A DNA stretch of 64,000 nt from Athripsodes cinereus. Its lineage: Eukaryota; Arthropoda; Insecta; Trichoptera; Leptoceridae. The stretch is taken from positions 25,244,000 to 25,307,999 of the forward strand of contig OX388314.1 in the NCBI GenBank assembly GCA_947579605.1, read 5' to 3'. Made by a program: the position numbers and the translations under genes. The notes below the pieces were generated by a model. That model saw nothing but the letters and a program-made list of their open reading frames with translations, had not been told where the DNA came from and ran no database searches. This document shows, in pieces, positions 40,116 to 50,989 of the stretch. Within the stretch, counting starts at the first letter, position 1; each line of letters opens with the position of its first letter.

Positions 40116-40554
40116 ATTCTCGACAGTGGATAATTTTGTATATGATTCTGACTTTTAACACTAATTGATAAAACTTGTTTATATAAAAGACGAATCGCTT
40201 TCATCCGTCATCGCTAGTGATCACTATTGATGAAACGTCTATTCATACCTTTTCATTTTGGAGGATCATCCAGAGTGATTACTGAAAGTGAACAAGTGTG
40301 AATACTCCTTAAGTTATAATTCAAATAATGATTCATGTTAAGTTATTTAAATAATTTTATCTTTTTACTTATATAGATTCAATAGTTGCGGTAGCAAGTA
40401 AAATTAGATACTTTGAATTTGAGGGAATATAATTGATGATTGATTCATTCATTCATTCATCTTCAATCTGGATGACATGGAAATGCCTCTGGCTTCTTTT
40501 GATATAATATCGACTGCCCAGTTCAATAACTCATCAAGTATAGGTGACAACAAA

Positions 40555-40850
40555 GTGAGTTACAATCCATTGGATTGGTCTGCAACTAATTTGAACTATC
40601 TTCTCCATTCCTCCCTATTCTCTACTAGCCTCTTTAGTTCTACGTATGTGCCATAGTTCATGCCCTTCTTCAGTTGGTCCATACAGGTGTCTCTTGGTCG
40701 GCCTCTACCATTTCTGCCTTCGGTCTTGCCCTCCGCGATGGTGATGAGCAAACCTGGGAGCCTGATGTTGTGGCCAATCCAGTAAGCTCGTTGTTGGCTG
40801 ATTCATTTAAGAAGTCGCCGTCTTCTTTCGCCTACCCTGATTAACAACTC
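40555..40850 (-). pseudogene. Non-LTR RT tail (GRPRDTCMD type)
   Basis: On the minus strand: GRRRRLLKWI, GHNIRLPGLLITIAEGKTEG, GRGRPRDTCMDQLKKGMNYG and LVENREEWRR-like codons, ending near the GAGTTACAATCC end. This is the C-terminus of yet another non-LTR RT family; the shorter copy at 19765-19895 shares the end. Confidence 0.75.
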
Positions 40851-40934
40851 AAACAAAAATAACAAATATATCAGAAAAATCGACATTTTTGTAATTTGGG
40901 TATTTTTATATTATGCTTTAAAAACATAACAGAA

Positions 40935-40982
40935 AGTCCCGGGAATCGTAGCCAAAAGCATTACATCTGTGCCACACCGGCC
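40935..40982 (-). repeat. tRNA SINE fragment
   Basis: Minus strand GGCCGGTGTGGCACAGATGT and ATTCCCGGGAC resemble the SINE head at 34300-34388, with box B decayed. It touches the TTAA border of the next MITE. Confidence 0.6.
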
Positions 40983-40986
40983 TTAA

Positions 40987-41708
40987 GGGCCCCGTTTAGC
41001 AAAAACGGTCAAATTTTCAATTTTCAACAAATTTGACAGAAAAACTGCCTAAACATGTTGACCCTTGCGAACATATTGATTTGATAAAAAAAAAATCAAA
41101 TATTTATTACCAATAGTAGTTTTTTAATAAAAAATAAATAAATCGCAGACTGACGAGATTTATTTAGGTTCTGTTTGTTACATCAAAATACAAATTATTT
41201 GTAAAATATGTATTTTTTTTATTCATTCTATCAAGCATATAAATACTATAGATTTTAGCAAACTTTTTTTAGTATACAAAAAATTTGAGTTCATGTGGTG
41301 ATTTTTGGTTTCAAAATATGAGAAATTTTATCAAAAAAAATGTTTTTTAAGTCGGTCAATATTCATGAGAAAAATAAAAAAAAAGTAGAATTTTTTTGTT
41401 CTCTACTTGTAATAACTATCTAAATATTCTCAATATAAAAATAAATATATGAATTTTTTTAGGATTCTCGTGCGTTTATGTACCAAACAAACCCCCGAAT
41501 TCGATTTTTAGTAATATGCTTTTTTATAAACGAATACTATGAAGCTAAAATCGAGTTTTTTTTTAAAGTTAAAGTTTGATATTCGTTATTAATATTTGTT
41601 TTCATATTTTATCAAATCAAAATGTTCGTAGGGTCAACAAGTTTTGAGAGTTTGTGTACCAAACTTGTTGAAAATTTTATGTTTTATCGTTTTTGCTAAA
41701 GGGGGCCC
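40987..41708. mobile_element. TTAA-flanked MITE with long TIRs, 722 bp
   Basis: TTAA at 40983-40986 and 41709-41712 flanks inverted ends. The left GGGCCCCGTTTAGCAAAAAC matches the complemented right GGGCCCCCTTTAGCAAAAAC, and the arms continue to match for about 100 bp (TTGACCCTTGCGAACAT versus TTGACCCTACGAACAT, then TTGATTTGATAAAA). The interior is AT-rich and non-coding. TTAA duplication is the hallmark of the piggyBac superfamily, although the GGGCCCC end is not the usual piggyBac start. Confidence 0.85.
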
Positions 41709-41794
41709 TTAATGTGCTATGATGGTAAAGAGATAGTAAATTACCTACCACGTCATAAAGTGATATTTCAGAATATTTTTTTGCCAAGCCGTGG

Positions 41795-41975
41795 AGCACC
41801 CGGTAAAGAATTGCTCTTTCTCGTAAGATTTCGAGTGTCCTGTAAAAGGCAAGTGTTCGAAAAAATTTGACATTTTACATCGTATATTCAACGATGAGGT
41901 CTGCCACTCATCCTGAATGCCTCATTTTTTTGTTGGAGTGAAGAGGACAGCTTGTATGTTTATTACATGCAGCTT
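41795..41975 (+). repeat. SINE-B copy, 5' complete
   Basis: GTGGAGCACCCGGTAAAGAA, TTTCGAGTGTCCTGTAAAAG, AAGTGTTCGAAAAAATTTGA, ATGAGGTCTGCCACTCATCC and GAGGACAGCTTGTATGTTTA. Confidence 0.82.
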
Positions 41976-41984
41976 TTTTTTTTA

Positions 41985-42575
41985 TTTATACTACATGGTT
42001 ATGTCATGATTGGAAAGATAAATAGATATAACGTTTGTTCTGTTTATATCGACGCTGCACACATCTAAAAAACCAAGATTTATATTTATATACCCAGGGA
42101 AATGAGTTTATTAGTATGGTGATGACATGATCTGCAATTTCAATATTTTGGGCATCCAATTCTGAATGTCACCACGGTAATAAGTCGTCAAGCAGACGAG
42201 TTGTGAGGTGATAACTTGTGAATGAAGATAAATGCAATAAACACCCCATCATTCCAAATAAACACGATGAAAATGTTTAGTCCACTTCTCAAAATAAAGT
42301 TGAGATTATTGTGTATCTGCTTAAAATTAATAGGTTCGTAAATGAGCTTACGTACAATTTATTTTTGTGTTTTATTATATTATATTTGTTACATTTTTTA
42401 TGTGTTTTAACAAGTTTAAATCTTCCTGTCTTTTTGCTGGGAGTTTCAGGTTATAGACGCGGTATACGGCACCCTTGAGGTCATGTTATGAGTAAACGGT
42501 GCTTTATAAATTATCAATTATTATATTATAGAAGAAGAAAACAATTTTTTTTTAAATTTCGTTATGGAATCCTAC
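41985..42575. other. No recognisable gene
   Basis: AT-rich. Confidence 0.4.
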
Positions 42576-42579
42576 TGCC

Positions 42580-42790
42580 GCAAAAACACCGGCACAGTGA
42601 ACTGGTCTCTTAGTCTTTTCAGAGGCAGATGTTCGAAAAAAATAAAAACATTCTACTCCTTAAACTCAGCGATAAGGTTTGCCACCCATCCTGAATGTCT
42701 TAATTTTTGTTGGCACTGAGAGGAAATGCCTTAGGCACTGGTTTTATGGCTACCCCATTTGTGGGATACCTATATGCCGTGATGAAGTGG
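42580..42790 (+). repeat. SINE-B copy, nearly full length
   Basis: CCGGCACAGTGAACTGGTCT, CAGAGGCAGATGTTCGAAAA, ATAAGGTTTGCCACCCATCC, TGAATGTCTTAATTTTTGTT, GGCACTGAGAGGAAATGCCT, GGCTACCCCATTTGTGGGAT, ATGCCGTGATG. Confidence 0.82.
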
Positions 42791-42799
42791 CGGTGCGCT

Positions 42800-44040
42800 C
42801 TGTTTTCCATAGACTGTTAATAGTTTAAAGAAGAAGTATTTCAAGATACTACATACATAATTACATATTATTATTCATGATTTCTGTATTGAATAAATAT
42901 TTAAACGACGTGACATTGAGTATAGGACGTGCTATTAGCTCTGATCAATGCTTCAAACATGTATACATATGTGCACTGTAAAAAAATAAATATGCCTGTT
43001 TGTATATATGTATATAGGTATTTTTATATTTTCGCATTTTACCTGGACTTGGTACCTGCGTTCGTTTTTATAAATGATATCTTTCAACAGACATCTGCGA
43101 TCACTTTAGATCTTAATACACATCCTTTTACGGGTAGAGAGAGAGAGAGTATGGGTGTTTCCAATGCTTACGAATTGGCTATGGCTGGTTTAAGCATGCT
43201 TTACACTAGTAACGTTCACCGATTTCCTTTTTTAAAAGCTTGACTGAGTTTCACACAAATCGCTGGATTCGGGTGGATTTTTGGAAATAAGCAAAAAATT
43301 CTTATGACAAAGTTTGATTATGGAAATGAGTATAATATGATCTACCGTGCTATCTTCCAACTTATTCGGATATTTTAAGAACATATTAAAGTGTAAACTA
43401 TATGTTGTAACTTATGACAATACATTTGTTTATTTCAATTACATCCTACTGATAATTTTTATCACTTAAATGCAATAAATCTCACTAATTGCGACAATTT
43501 ATTGCGAGCGAAAACCGTACCTACCTGATTGTCCAAATACAATTAGGTATATGACATTTCGAGTTATTTTTTGCATTTAAATTAACCCACGTCTTACAAA
43601 AATAATGAATTTTGTGACGACCGTCTTAGGTTACAGAGATTTCATTCACTTTTTCGACTTTACTTAGTAAAGCTACTAATCAATTTATTTTAACTGTACT
43701 TAAAACTAGTAAGTATTTAGTACGTACCTATGTATATCAAAGTTTGTTGATTATATATACATAAGTTGGTTGGTTTATATCTCATTTCAGATGATTTGTA
43801 ATTGCTAATGTCAATATTATTTTCTCAGAGTATTTATAAAATCAACAACAGCAATCGCTTACATCACTTCTTAGCAAATCATTTGAGTGGCGATGTTATT
43901 ATTTATACGCAATGTCATTTTAAACATTAAAATTTTAAATATTTGGACATATTATATCAAAGCTGATGCAAGTCGAAAATTTTAAGTAAAGTAAATAACA
44001 GGGAGAAATACTATGACTTGTTTATGAATGATGAATCTAA
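42800..44040. other. No recognisable gene; one short repeat
   Basis: GCTTACGAATTGGCTATGGC at 43167 recurs as GCTTACGAATTGGCTCTAGG at 57419, so a short dispersed repeat is present. The 104-codon frame at 42929-43243 is not supported by any motif. Confidence 0.4.
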
Positions 44041-44099
44041 GTTTTTGATTAACCCAAATACACTCCCGCACTATGCAATGAAGATACGACGGTCCTACG

Positions 44100-44340
44100 G
44101 TCCTAGCTGGGTCATGTTCTGAAAATGCCCAATGATAATTGGCCAAAAAGAGCACTGTTCTCTCGTCTGCATACGTTCCGATGGCGCAACGTACATCGTT
44201 TCTATAACAACGATATCAGAGCGCTGGGAATGTCATGGGAAGAGGTGACGCATTTGGCGTAGAGACGCTCTGAATGGAGGGGACTGGTTTTTGCCCTGTG
44301 CTCCCGAGAGGAGCGTTGAGGACGATAATGATGAGGATGA
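44100..44340 (+). pseudogene. LINE family G RT C-terminus
   Basis: FRWRNVHRFYNNDIRALGMS, then WEEVTHLA, RRSEWRGLVFALCSREER in one frame apart from a stop in place of the residue after LA. The stop follows at the end of the ERxG region. In this family GxSWEEVTxLAxxRSEWRxLV is the last segment before the stop. Fragments without the upstream part lie at 23485 and 28910. Confidence 0.8.
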
Positions 44341-44344
44341 CTAA

Positions 44345-44440
44345 GCAACAGCTTGTATCGTGAAAGAAGAGTAGGTTGACAGTAAAATTTGAACCACGGA
44401 CCTTTCGATCAGAAACTCAACCATTAAGCTACCGAATGCT
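44345..44440 (-). repeat. SINE-D-like head, diverged
   Basis: Minus strand: ATTCGGTAGCTTAATGGTTG, GAAAGGTCCGTGGTTCAAAT, and TTTCACGATACAAGCTGTTG. Confidence 0.6.
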
Positions 44441-44444
44441 TCAG

Positions 44445-45045
44445 TTTAGTCTACTATTTTCACTTTTTTGTGATAAAAAAATTAGGATAAGACTCACTTG
44501 GAGTGATCGAAGGTCCTGAAAGAGGACGAAGCAATGGAAAGGAATCTCTAGAGGATATACCAAAACTTAGACGCAATGGGAATTCTAATTAATTAGCATT
44601 ATACTTATAGACTCAAATCAGTAAGCATTAGGATTTTAAATCAAAACAATAGCCTTTTCGATAGAATATGGCACTGGATATTACTCTCGGATTAAAGCCG
44701 GGTTAAATCAAAGCAAGTATTAAGTAGGTATATGCGCAGTTGTTTAATTTTGGAGCTAGCATTTCATCTTGATGTGTCAATAGTGTGATGACGTAATGAC
44801 CTCACACGTACATCACGTGACGCACTTGGAAAATTTATGAATAGTATACTTAATGTGTTTATGTTTGACTTGACGACATTTCGATGTGTTTATTAAACAC
44901 AAATAGTATACATACATATATTATATACCTAGTGCTAATATACTGTATATAGTTTAAAAGAAGAATGTTCATATTATTAATATTATTATTAGGTTAATGA
45001 AAATAAAAGAAAACTTATATTTAGTAGGTACCTACTTCCACAGTG
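44445..45045. other. No recognisable gene
   Basis: AT-rich. Confidence 0.4.
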
Positions 45046-45054
45046 ACATTTTTT

Positions 45055-45236
45055 TTTTTAAAAAAAGAAGATATTTCTGGGTTTTGTTGTAAACCCAAAT
45101 ACAACCTTATACACCTTTCACAGTAAGCTATTGAAAGCTTGTGTCGTGAAAGGGGAGTTTGCCGGCACCTGGGATCGAACCACGGACCCCATGTTCACGA
45201 GGCCGAGACTCTACTTCCAGGCTACCGACGAACTCG
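45055..45236 (-). repeat. SINE-D copy (tRNA-derived)
   Basis: Minus strand: GAGTTCGTCGGTAGCCTGGA, AGTAGAGTCTCGGCCTCGTG, box B GTGGTTCGATCCCAGGTGCC, CCCCTTTCACGACACAAGC, ending in AAATATCTTC and a T/A run. Confidence 0.88.
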
Positions 45237-45245
45237 AACTCTTTT

Positions 45246-45307
45246 AATCGCAAGATGGCTTTCAAGAGTTTCCGCTCTCTGAAGCTCTTGAAAGCCGTTT
45301 CACGATT
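45246..45307. repeat. 62-nt hairpin with 23-bp arms
   Basis: AATCGCAAGATGGCTTTCAA-GAG (45246-45268) pairs with CTCTTGAAAGCCGTTTCACG-ATT (45285-45307) with three mismatches and a 16-base loop. The size is like a pre-miRNA or a tiny foldback element. Confidence 0.6.
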
Positions 45308-45309
45308 CA

Positions 45310-46855
45310 CAAAGTCACTGCGAAGGTAGTAAATATAAACAGTTTATTTTAATTTTAATTAAAATGAAAATTTAATTAGTTTAACTAGTTCATGTTTAGG
45401 TATTGATCTAACTTATTTAATATTCAAAATCAATTAGCAAGTTAATAGGGTTTAATTAAATTAATTTTAGTTCTAATATTTCCAGCAATTATTATCCTTA
45501 ATATTGTCCTAATTATTAACATATTAAAACCATTAGATTACTGGTGTTGCCTACTAAAATAACTGTTTTACTATGGGTTATAATATTTACACACAGAACT
45601 ACACATAAACTTTGTAATCTTATATCAACCGCTTTTAATCGATATATTTTAAGGAAAATTACAATAAAAATACTTAAAAGTTATAAAAATTAGTAATTAA
45701 AATATCACATTATAGGTTATCAATTAAAATAAGGTATTTTTTTCACGCTGAGATATTTGTCGGATACAAATATTGATGCATAAGTACTTGGTCTCCAGAC
45801 AATGTGTTTTTACAATTTTTTACATATATTTTTTTTACCTATTTTACATTACGTTTTAATTTTTTTAATTCTTCCTTCATCTTTTTATTTAATAAAGTAC
45901 CTACCTCAAATTTATGTTTATTAGTTGGTAAGAAAGGGATCTTAATTTGGTTTGCTCATTGTTATTATTAATTGTTTATATTTATTGTTACAACTGTATT
46001 TATTATCTATAAAGAATAAATTAAATAAAAATAAGTTGGGACAGTACCAGAAAGAAGAAAAAAACTTCATTTGTACACAATGTAATTATGTTCTTTCAGC
46101 AACATAAGGAAACGATTATAATGATACATTTTATCTATTAAAAAAAATCGAGTTGTTCACTTGGATTGCTTGATCTTCATGAAGAGGCTTATAATATTAT
46201 ATCCAGCTGAAGAAGATTACGTATTCTTAGAAAATCAGATCGCCGATTTGTCGTATATTTATGTGTGATATTACTCAAATAATATAAATCTACTCATTTT
46301 ATTTGCTAACTAATTTCGTCGATAATTAAAATTTGTGTAGTTTTTATAACACCGAGTACAAAAAACGTCAACGAACGGTCAACACATAAAACCAGTTGAA
46401 TCGGGCGTACAATGTAAATATATATACAATAAAAATTGATTAAATTAGAATAAGCAATGAGGACACTTATCTATGATCAGATTACGAATATAAATATTGA
46501 ATGATCTGCACCAATATTTCGAAAAATATATTCGCGAAAATGCGCGAGTAAGCTTCCCTTGGGTTTTTGAGTGTTGATAACATTTGGATGTCTAAACCCA
46601 CAAGTTTCGAAATAAAACAAGTCTCTTCCAATGTTTCTCATTTAGAGTAATCTGTAAATAATATTGAATAGGTATTCAGAATACTGAATTCTTCAATGTT
46701 CCGAAACTTATGTGTTTACAGTAAACTCACCACGCAAAATAATAGATAGGTAGGTAAGTAAATAAGTTACAAATGAAGTTTAATTTATCGACCGACGATT
46801 CTTGGCGGAAGTTCATTATAACAATGAATTAAAATTAAACAAAATGTGTAGTAAT
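45310..46855. other. No recognisable gene
   Basis: Long AT-rich stretch. Some simple (TTTA)n and (TAA)n runs. Nothing coding. Confidence 0.5.
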
Positions 46856-46899
46856 TCCACTAGTCACCATAAAACATATGCCATCCTACAACTGGTCAT

Positions 46900-47065
46900 A
46901 AGTGGAAGATTGGGGGCCGTAAAGGGGTTGGAAGAAAGCAGCATCCCTGGCTTCGGAACATCCAAGAGTGGATCGGGATGAGAGGTCTGAAAGAGCTCTT
47001 TCGTGCTGTCTAGGACATACAAAATTTCTTCCAGGTGATTGTCAACGTCGGGGAGCCCGACAAGA
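46900..47065 (+). pseudogene. LINE RT tail (WLRNIQEW type)
   Basis: GGRKGVGRKQHPWLRNIQEW, then MRGLKELFRAV with a stop, and NFFQVIVNVGEPDKT. This is the C-terminus of non-LTR RTs with the pattern GRRRxSWLRNIxEWTGxxSxEELFRxAQDRxxFxxVIAN. One in-frame stop is seen. The family also appears at 49085 and 53560. Confidence 0.75.
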
Positions 47066-47119
47066 CACATAGAAAAGAAGAAGGTTCAAATGCTTGAATA
47101 AAAAGGACCAGATTCCCAG

Positions 47120-47495
47120 GAATATGCGCATTTTTAACATATTTTTAAAACAATTAGGTACCTACATAAATTTAAGATCGCGTAACGCTATTTTTCGAAA
47201 TAAAAATACGAAACCTAATAACTTAAAAAAAATTATAATAATGTGTTGTATCGTCGGTAATGAGTTTGTTTTATTACAATATAATTTCAATAAAATAATA
47301 ATTTCCATTCAAAAATACGTATTAAATTTATTTATTGCTAGTAAAAACATCAATATTTAAAATGGGTAGATATATTTCGGAATAATAATTGAAGCGCTAA
47401 CTAGAACAATGACTCATGCTCCCTTTTTCCCGAGTTTTGTCTATGACTACTCAGATTTTTATTGTGTTATCATGATTCGATACGTTAAAATTTAT
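47120..47495. other. No recognisable gene
   Basis: AT-rich; the 88-codon frame at 47094-47360 has no motif. Confidence 0.4.
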
Positions 47496-47502
47496 TACGT
47501 TA

Positions 47503-47640
47503 CTTGGGTTAGTTGGAAGTGATTGCGCCTTTGCGATTAATTCACCCTCTGTATATTGATTGTATTTAATTTGAATGCATTTTTCTATAAAATTATATGA
47601 ATTATGATCAATGTTCAGTAAGTAATGATTAAATAAACTT
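47503..47640 (+). repeat. Family E copy
   Basis: TTGGGTTAGTTGGAAGTGAT, TGCGCCTTTGCGATTAATTC, ACCCTCTGTATATTGATTGT and TCAATGTTCAGTAAGTAATG. Confidence 0.78.
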
Positions 47641-47884
47641 CATTTTTTGTTTGAAGGGTCAGTGTTATTTTTTGTTGGAGTTTCAGTTTCAATGTTAATA
47701 GCAAATGTTATTCTGTTGAAATTTGTATTTTATATGATTTTTTTCTAAATATCAACCTTGTAAAAAATGTTATCTGCTTCGGAAAAATATTGAAAATTTT
47801 ATAGGGAGTAGGTATAGGAATCCCGCAGAAGAACTGTACAAATGCGTTAAATTTAATTCATTTAACACAACATGAGCAGGTTAA

Positions 47885-47990
47885 GGGGGCAACAGGGGGG
47901 ACCTTGCATGAGGCGTTGCGAAGAGCGGAGGATCGGACTCGCTGGAAGCATTTTGTTCACACCTATACCAATGATAGTCACGATCCTCAG
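47885..47990 (+). pseudogene. LINE family C RT C-terminus, short
   Basis: One frame reads GGTLHEALRRAEDRTRWKHF, then VHTYTNDSHDPQH and a stop. It matches SSLHGALHMAEDRSTWRQMV...DGHDPQD of the copy at 50638. Confidence 0.78.
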
Positions 47991-48004
47991 CACTGAGAAA
48001 GCGA

Positions 48005-48690
48005 CAACAAAGAAAAAAAGAAGAACATAACATTTCACCACGTTCCGTTGGTCTAGAAAATAAATTATAATTAGTCATATTTATTGTAAATAATATTGAA
48101 AAAGTCACAATAGACATTATTATCTCAAGACGTCATTTTGGTTTATGGTCCATTGTTCTAGCTACAACGTCAATTGTAGAAAAAGTTCATTAAACTTAGT
48201 CATTACTTAAAAATAAATTTAATATCATTAATTTGTTCTTAAATAATTAAAACGACAGGGTGCCTCCATCAAATTCAAGCTATTTTCTATTTTTATGAGT
48301 TTTTTGGTGCCGACGATACAAGCTTCATACTACACTTCTTATGTGTGTGGTTCTTGTCATGTTTTGACCACCTGTATAACCGGACATTGCGACTTTATAG
48401 TTATAATCTTGTAATCTTTCACTGCAAAGATACAAAAAGAGCTTAGAGAACGGCTAATTAAAATAATTGTGATCAGAATAAGGTCGCCCATGAAGCCAAC
48501 TGTAAAGAATAGGTCTTTCAATCGAAATAAATAAACAAGCTTTTTATTCTACTAATGATTTATTCGATGAGAGAGACGTCTTTCGTTTTATAAGGACATT
48601 GTCAATCCTTCTTCTTCGTCTCTCAGATCTTCCAATCTTTACTGTGAGTTTTCAAGTGTGCTGTAAAAATCAGAAATTATATTATTTTGC
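48005..48690. other. No recognisable gene
   Basis: Partial SINE-B-like blocks near 48625-48670 (GTGAGTTTTCAAGTGTGCTG). Otherwise nothing. Confidence 0.4.
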
Positions 48691-48789
48691 CATCAGTATT
48701 TGTTCCGAATTTTTTTTTTACTGTATAAGGTTTCATTTGTAAATTTAACGAAAGAAAATATTAAAGCCACCTTATTTGGTAGTGTCCAG

Positions 48790-48920
48790 AGGCCTGAGTC
48801 AATAACACACTTTCGCGTCACGTTCCCGCTCCGTTGACGTTCGGGTGCAGACGCGAAACGGGACTTGCACATCTCACTATAAGGGTGGATTGCGGGTTCA
48901 AGTCCCTTTGAGGGCACAGT
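48790..48920 (+). repeat. Possible tRNA-derived repeat
   Basis: GGATTGCGGGTTCAAGTCCC contains a box-B-like string. A CACGTTCCCGCTCCGTTGAC patch upstream is GC-rich. No convincing box A, so only a weak call. Confidence 0.3.
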
Positions 48921-49084
48921 CAAATAAGGTATCGTTGTCTTTTCTAAACTTTAAATGATAGTTTCATGTGTAAAATCTACATTGCTTTCTGTATATTGAA
49001 TTATTTGATGTGAACGTATTTTGTGTTAAATTATTCTGTAGTCATTGTGGGTAGGTAGGTACACACATTTTGATTTAATTATAT

Positions 49085-49200
49085 ATATGTGTGGACCGGC
49101 ATCCGAAGTGTGGAAGAGCTGTTCCGAGCAGCGCAGGACAGGGACAAATTCGCCGAGGTGATCGCCAACGTTGGGGGAACCCGACAAGGCACTTGAAGAA
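49085..49200 (+). pseudogene. LINE RT C-terminus (VEELFRAAQDR type)
   Basis: The frame WTGIRSVEELFRAAQDRDKF, AEVIANVGGTRQGT and stop is the extreme end of the RT family seen at 46900, with no internal lesion. Confidence 0.8.
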
Positions 49201-49204
49201 GAAG

Positions 49205-50045
49205 ATATAGGTACCTAACTAAAGATGATTATGTAAAAGAAAAAATAAATATATTTCATTTGTTTTTTTTTTTTCAAGAAACAATAAAAAAAAAATCATA
49301 ATAATATGCTACCTCCCTATTAGAGATATCTCGTGTATAGGGAGGGAGTATATACCAACTAAAATACTTAATACTAAAATTCATTCTCAATCGATTTTTT
49401 ATAGCAATGACGAAAATCAATAAAATTATATATGCAATATATCAAATCCATTTACGTTTTATTTTTCATCAAAGCGTATTGCCCAATCATCGTATGTCCA
49501 ATTTTGTTAATTGACATATCAATATTAAACGTTATTATTTTTTCTATCTAGGAAGTTGTTTACATATTAAGTACATTCTAAAAAAATAAACATGTTTATG
49601 GTACAATTTATGCATAATATCATAGGTTTGTTTGGCGCCAGAAAAACGTCGTAATATAGGTAATAATTAATAATGGATAAATAATTATTAAATAATTTCT
49701 TATAATGTGACATATAACCTTCTTGTTGACTGTTTTATGTTGTTTTGAGTGATTTTTTGTAAATTTATTCACCTCACTTAATCCCTTTCAGTAAATAATT
49801 ATACAATATTTACAAGGTAGGTGGTAGGTAAGTAAAAACAAAAGTGTACTTAGGTGTATCTTCTGTCAGATATCTGCCTACTATATATGTAAATTTAATA
49901 CATTATAATATAAGGCATAGCAAAGATGACAATGTCACTTTATTTGGTAGTGACCTAGATGGGGTTTAAGCCTTCAACCAATGCTTGTCTCGAGGTGTAC
50001 TTTGACCAATGAGATATGCCAAAAGCTTCAAAAATCTATTTCATA
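49205..50045. other. No recognisable gene
   Basis: AT-rich. Confidence 0.4.
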
Positions 50046-50048
50046 GCT

Positions 50049-50612
50049 CAAATGACAGATTCACGTGTAGGTATTGTTATGGATATTCTTATAAACCCTA
50101 ATGACAGATTCAAGCGTAGGTATTGTTTTCCTTATAAACCCCAATGACAGATTCACATGTAGGTTATTCTTATGAACCCTAATGACAGATCCACATGTAG
50201 GTATTGTTATCCTTACAAACCCCAATGACAGATTCACATGTAGGTATTGTTATGGATATCCTTATATACTCTTATGACAGATTCAAGCGTAAGTATTGTT
50301 TTTCTTATAAACCTCAATGACAGATTCACATGTAGGTATTGTTATCCTTATAAACTCCAATGACAGATTCACATGTAGGTTATCCTTATGAACCCTAATG
50401 ACATATTCACATGTGGGTATTGTTATCCTTATAAACCCCAATGACAGATTCATGTTTAGGTGTCGTTATCCTTATAAACCTCAATGACAAATTCGCATGT
50501 AGGTGTATTATTAACCTAACAAACCTTATTATACCCAGTGACAGGTTCAAGTGTAGGTATTGTAATACAGTACTTATAAACCCCAATGACAGATACACGA
50601 GTAAGTTTCCTC
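50049..50612 (+). repeat. 13-unit minisatellite, 38-54 bp units
   Basis: Unit core AATGACAGATTCACATGTAG plus GTATTGTTATCCTTATAAAC, commonly 43 bp. Units in order are about 48, 43, 38, 43, 48, 43, 43, 38, 43, 43, then longer irregular ones. The 48-bp units share GGATAT and the units after them share TTCAAGCGTA, so there is a higher-order pattern. Long runs are open in frame, but this is a by-product. Confidence 0.88.
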
Positions 50613-50637
50613 TTTTGTTTTTTTTTTTATACTAGTT

Positions 50638-50975
50638 CTTACAAGGACCAATGAGTCCATCCTCAGGGAGTTAAACATTTCGGCGCGACTCTCATCGATT
50701 TGCAGTCAGCGCGCTTTGCGATATTTCGGGCACATTGCAAGAAGAGAGCATGACAACCTAGAAAAAGTGATTATGACTGGGGTTGTAGAAGGGAGGAGAG
50801 GAAGGGGCAGAGTGCCAATAAGATGGAGCGACCAAATTAAGGAGGCCACACAGAGCTCACTTCACGGGGCCTTACACATGGCAGAGGATCGCTCAACATG
50901 GAGACAGATGGTCTACAGAACGAGGCATGATGGTCACGATCCTCAGGATTGAGGGACCGACAGAAATGATGATGA
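50638..50975 (+). pseudogene. LINE family C RT C-terminus, open frame
   Basis: Frame from 50638 without a start: RTNESILRELNISARLSSIC, then LRYFGHIARREHDNLEKVIM, GRRGRGRVPIRWSDQIKEAT, SLHGALHMAEDRSTWRQMVY and DGHDPQD, stop at 50952. This is the tail after the RT domain of a non-LTR family abundant in insects, often annotated as an endonuclease-reverse transcriptase. RT catalytic part absent. No stop within the fragment. It ends in a GATGATGATGATGA run, its 3' tail, and starts immediately after the minisatellite. Confidence 0.85.
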
Positions 50976-50989
50976 TGATGACATGTATA

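Noticed and set aside
39740..40310. Possible large inverted element around GGATGATTATCCA and GGATCATCCA
   Set aside because: The two sides match only in short blocks in mixed orientation, and a family E copy lies between; no reliable TIR.
50407..50635. Open frames on both strands across 50407-50635
   Set aside because: They are a by-product of the minisatellite unit, whose stop codons are rare in some frames.
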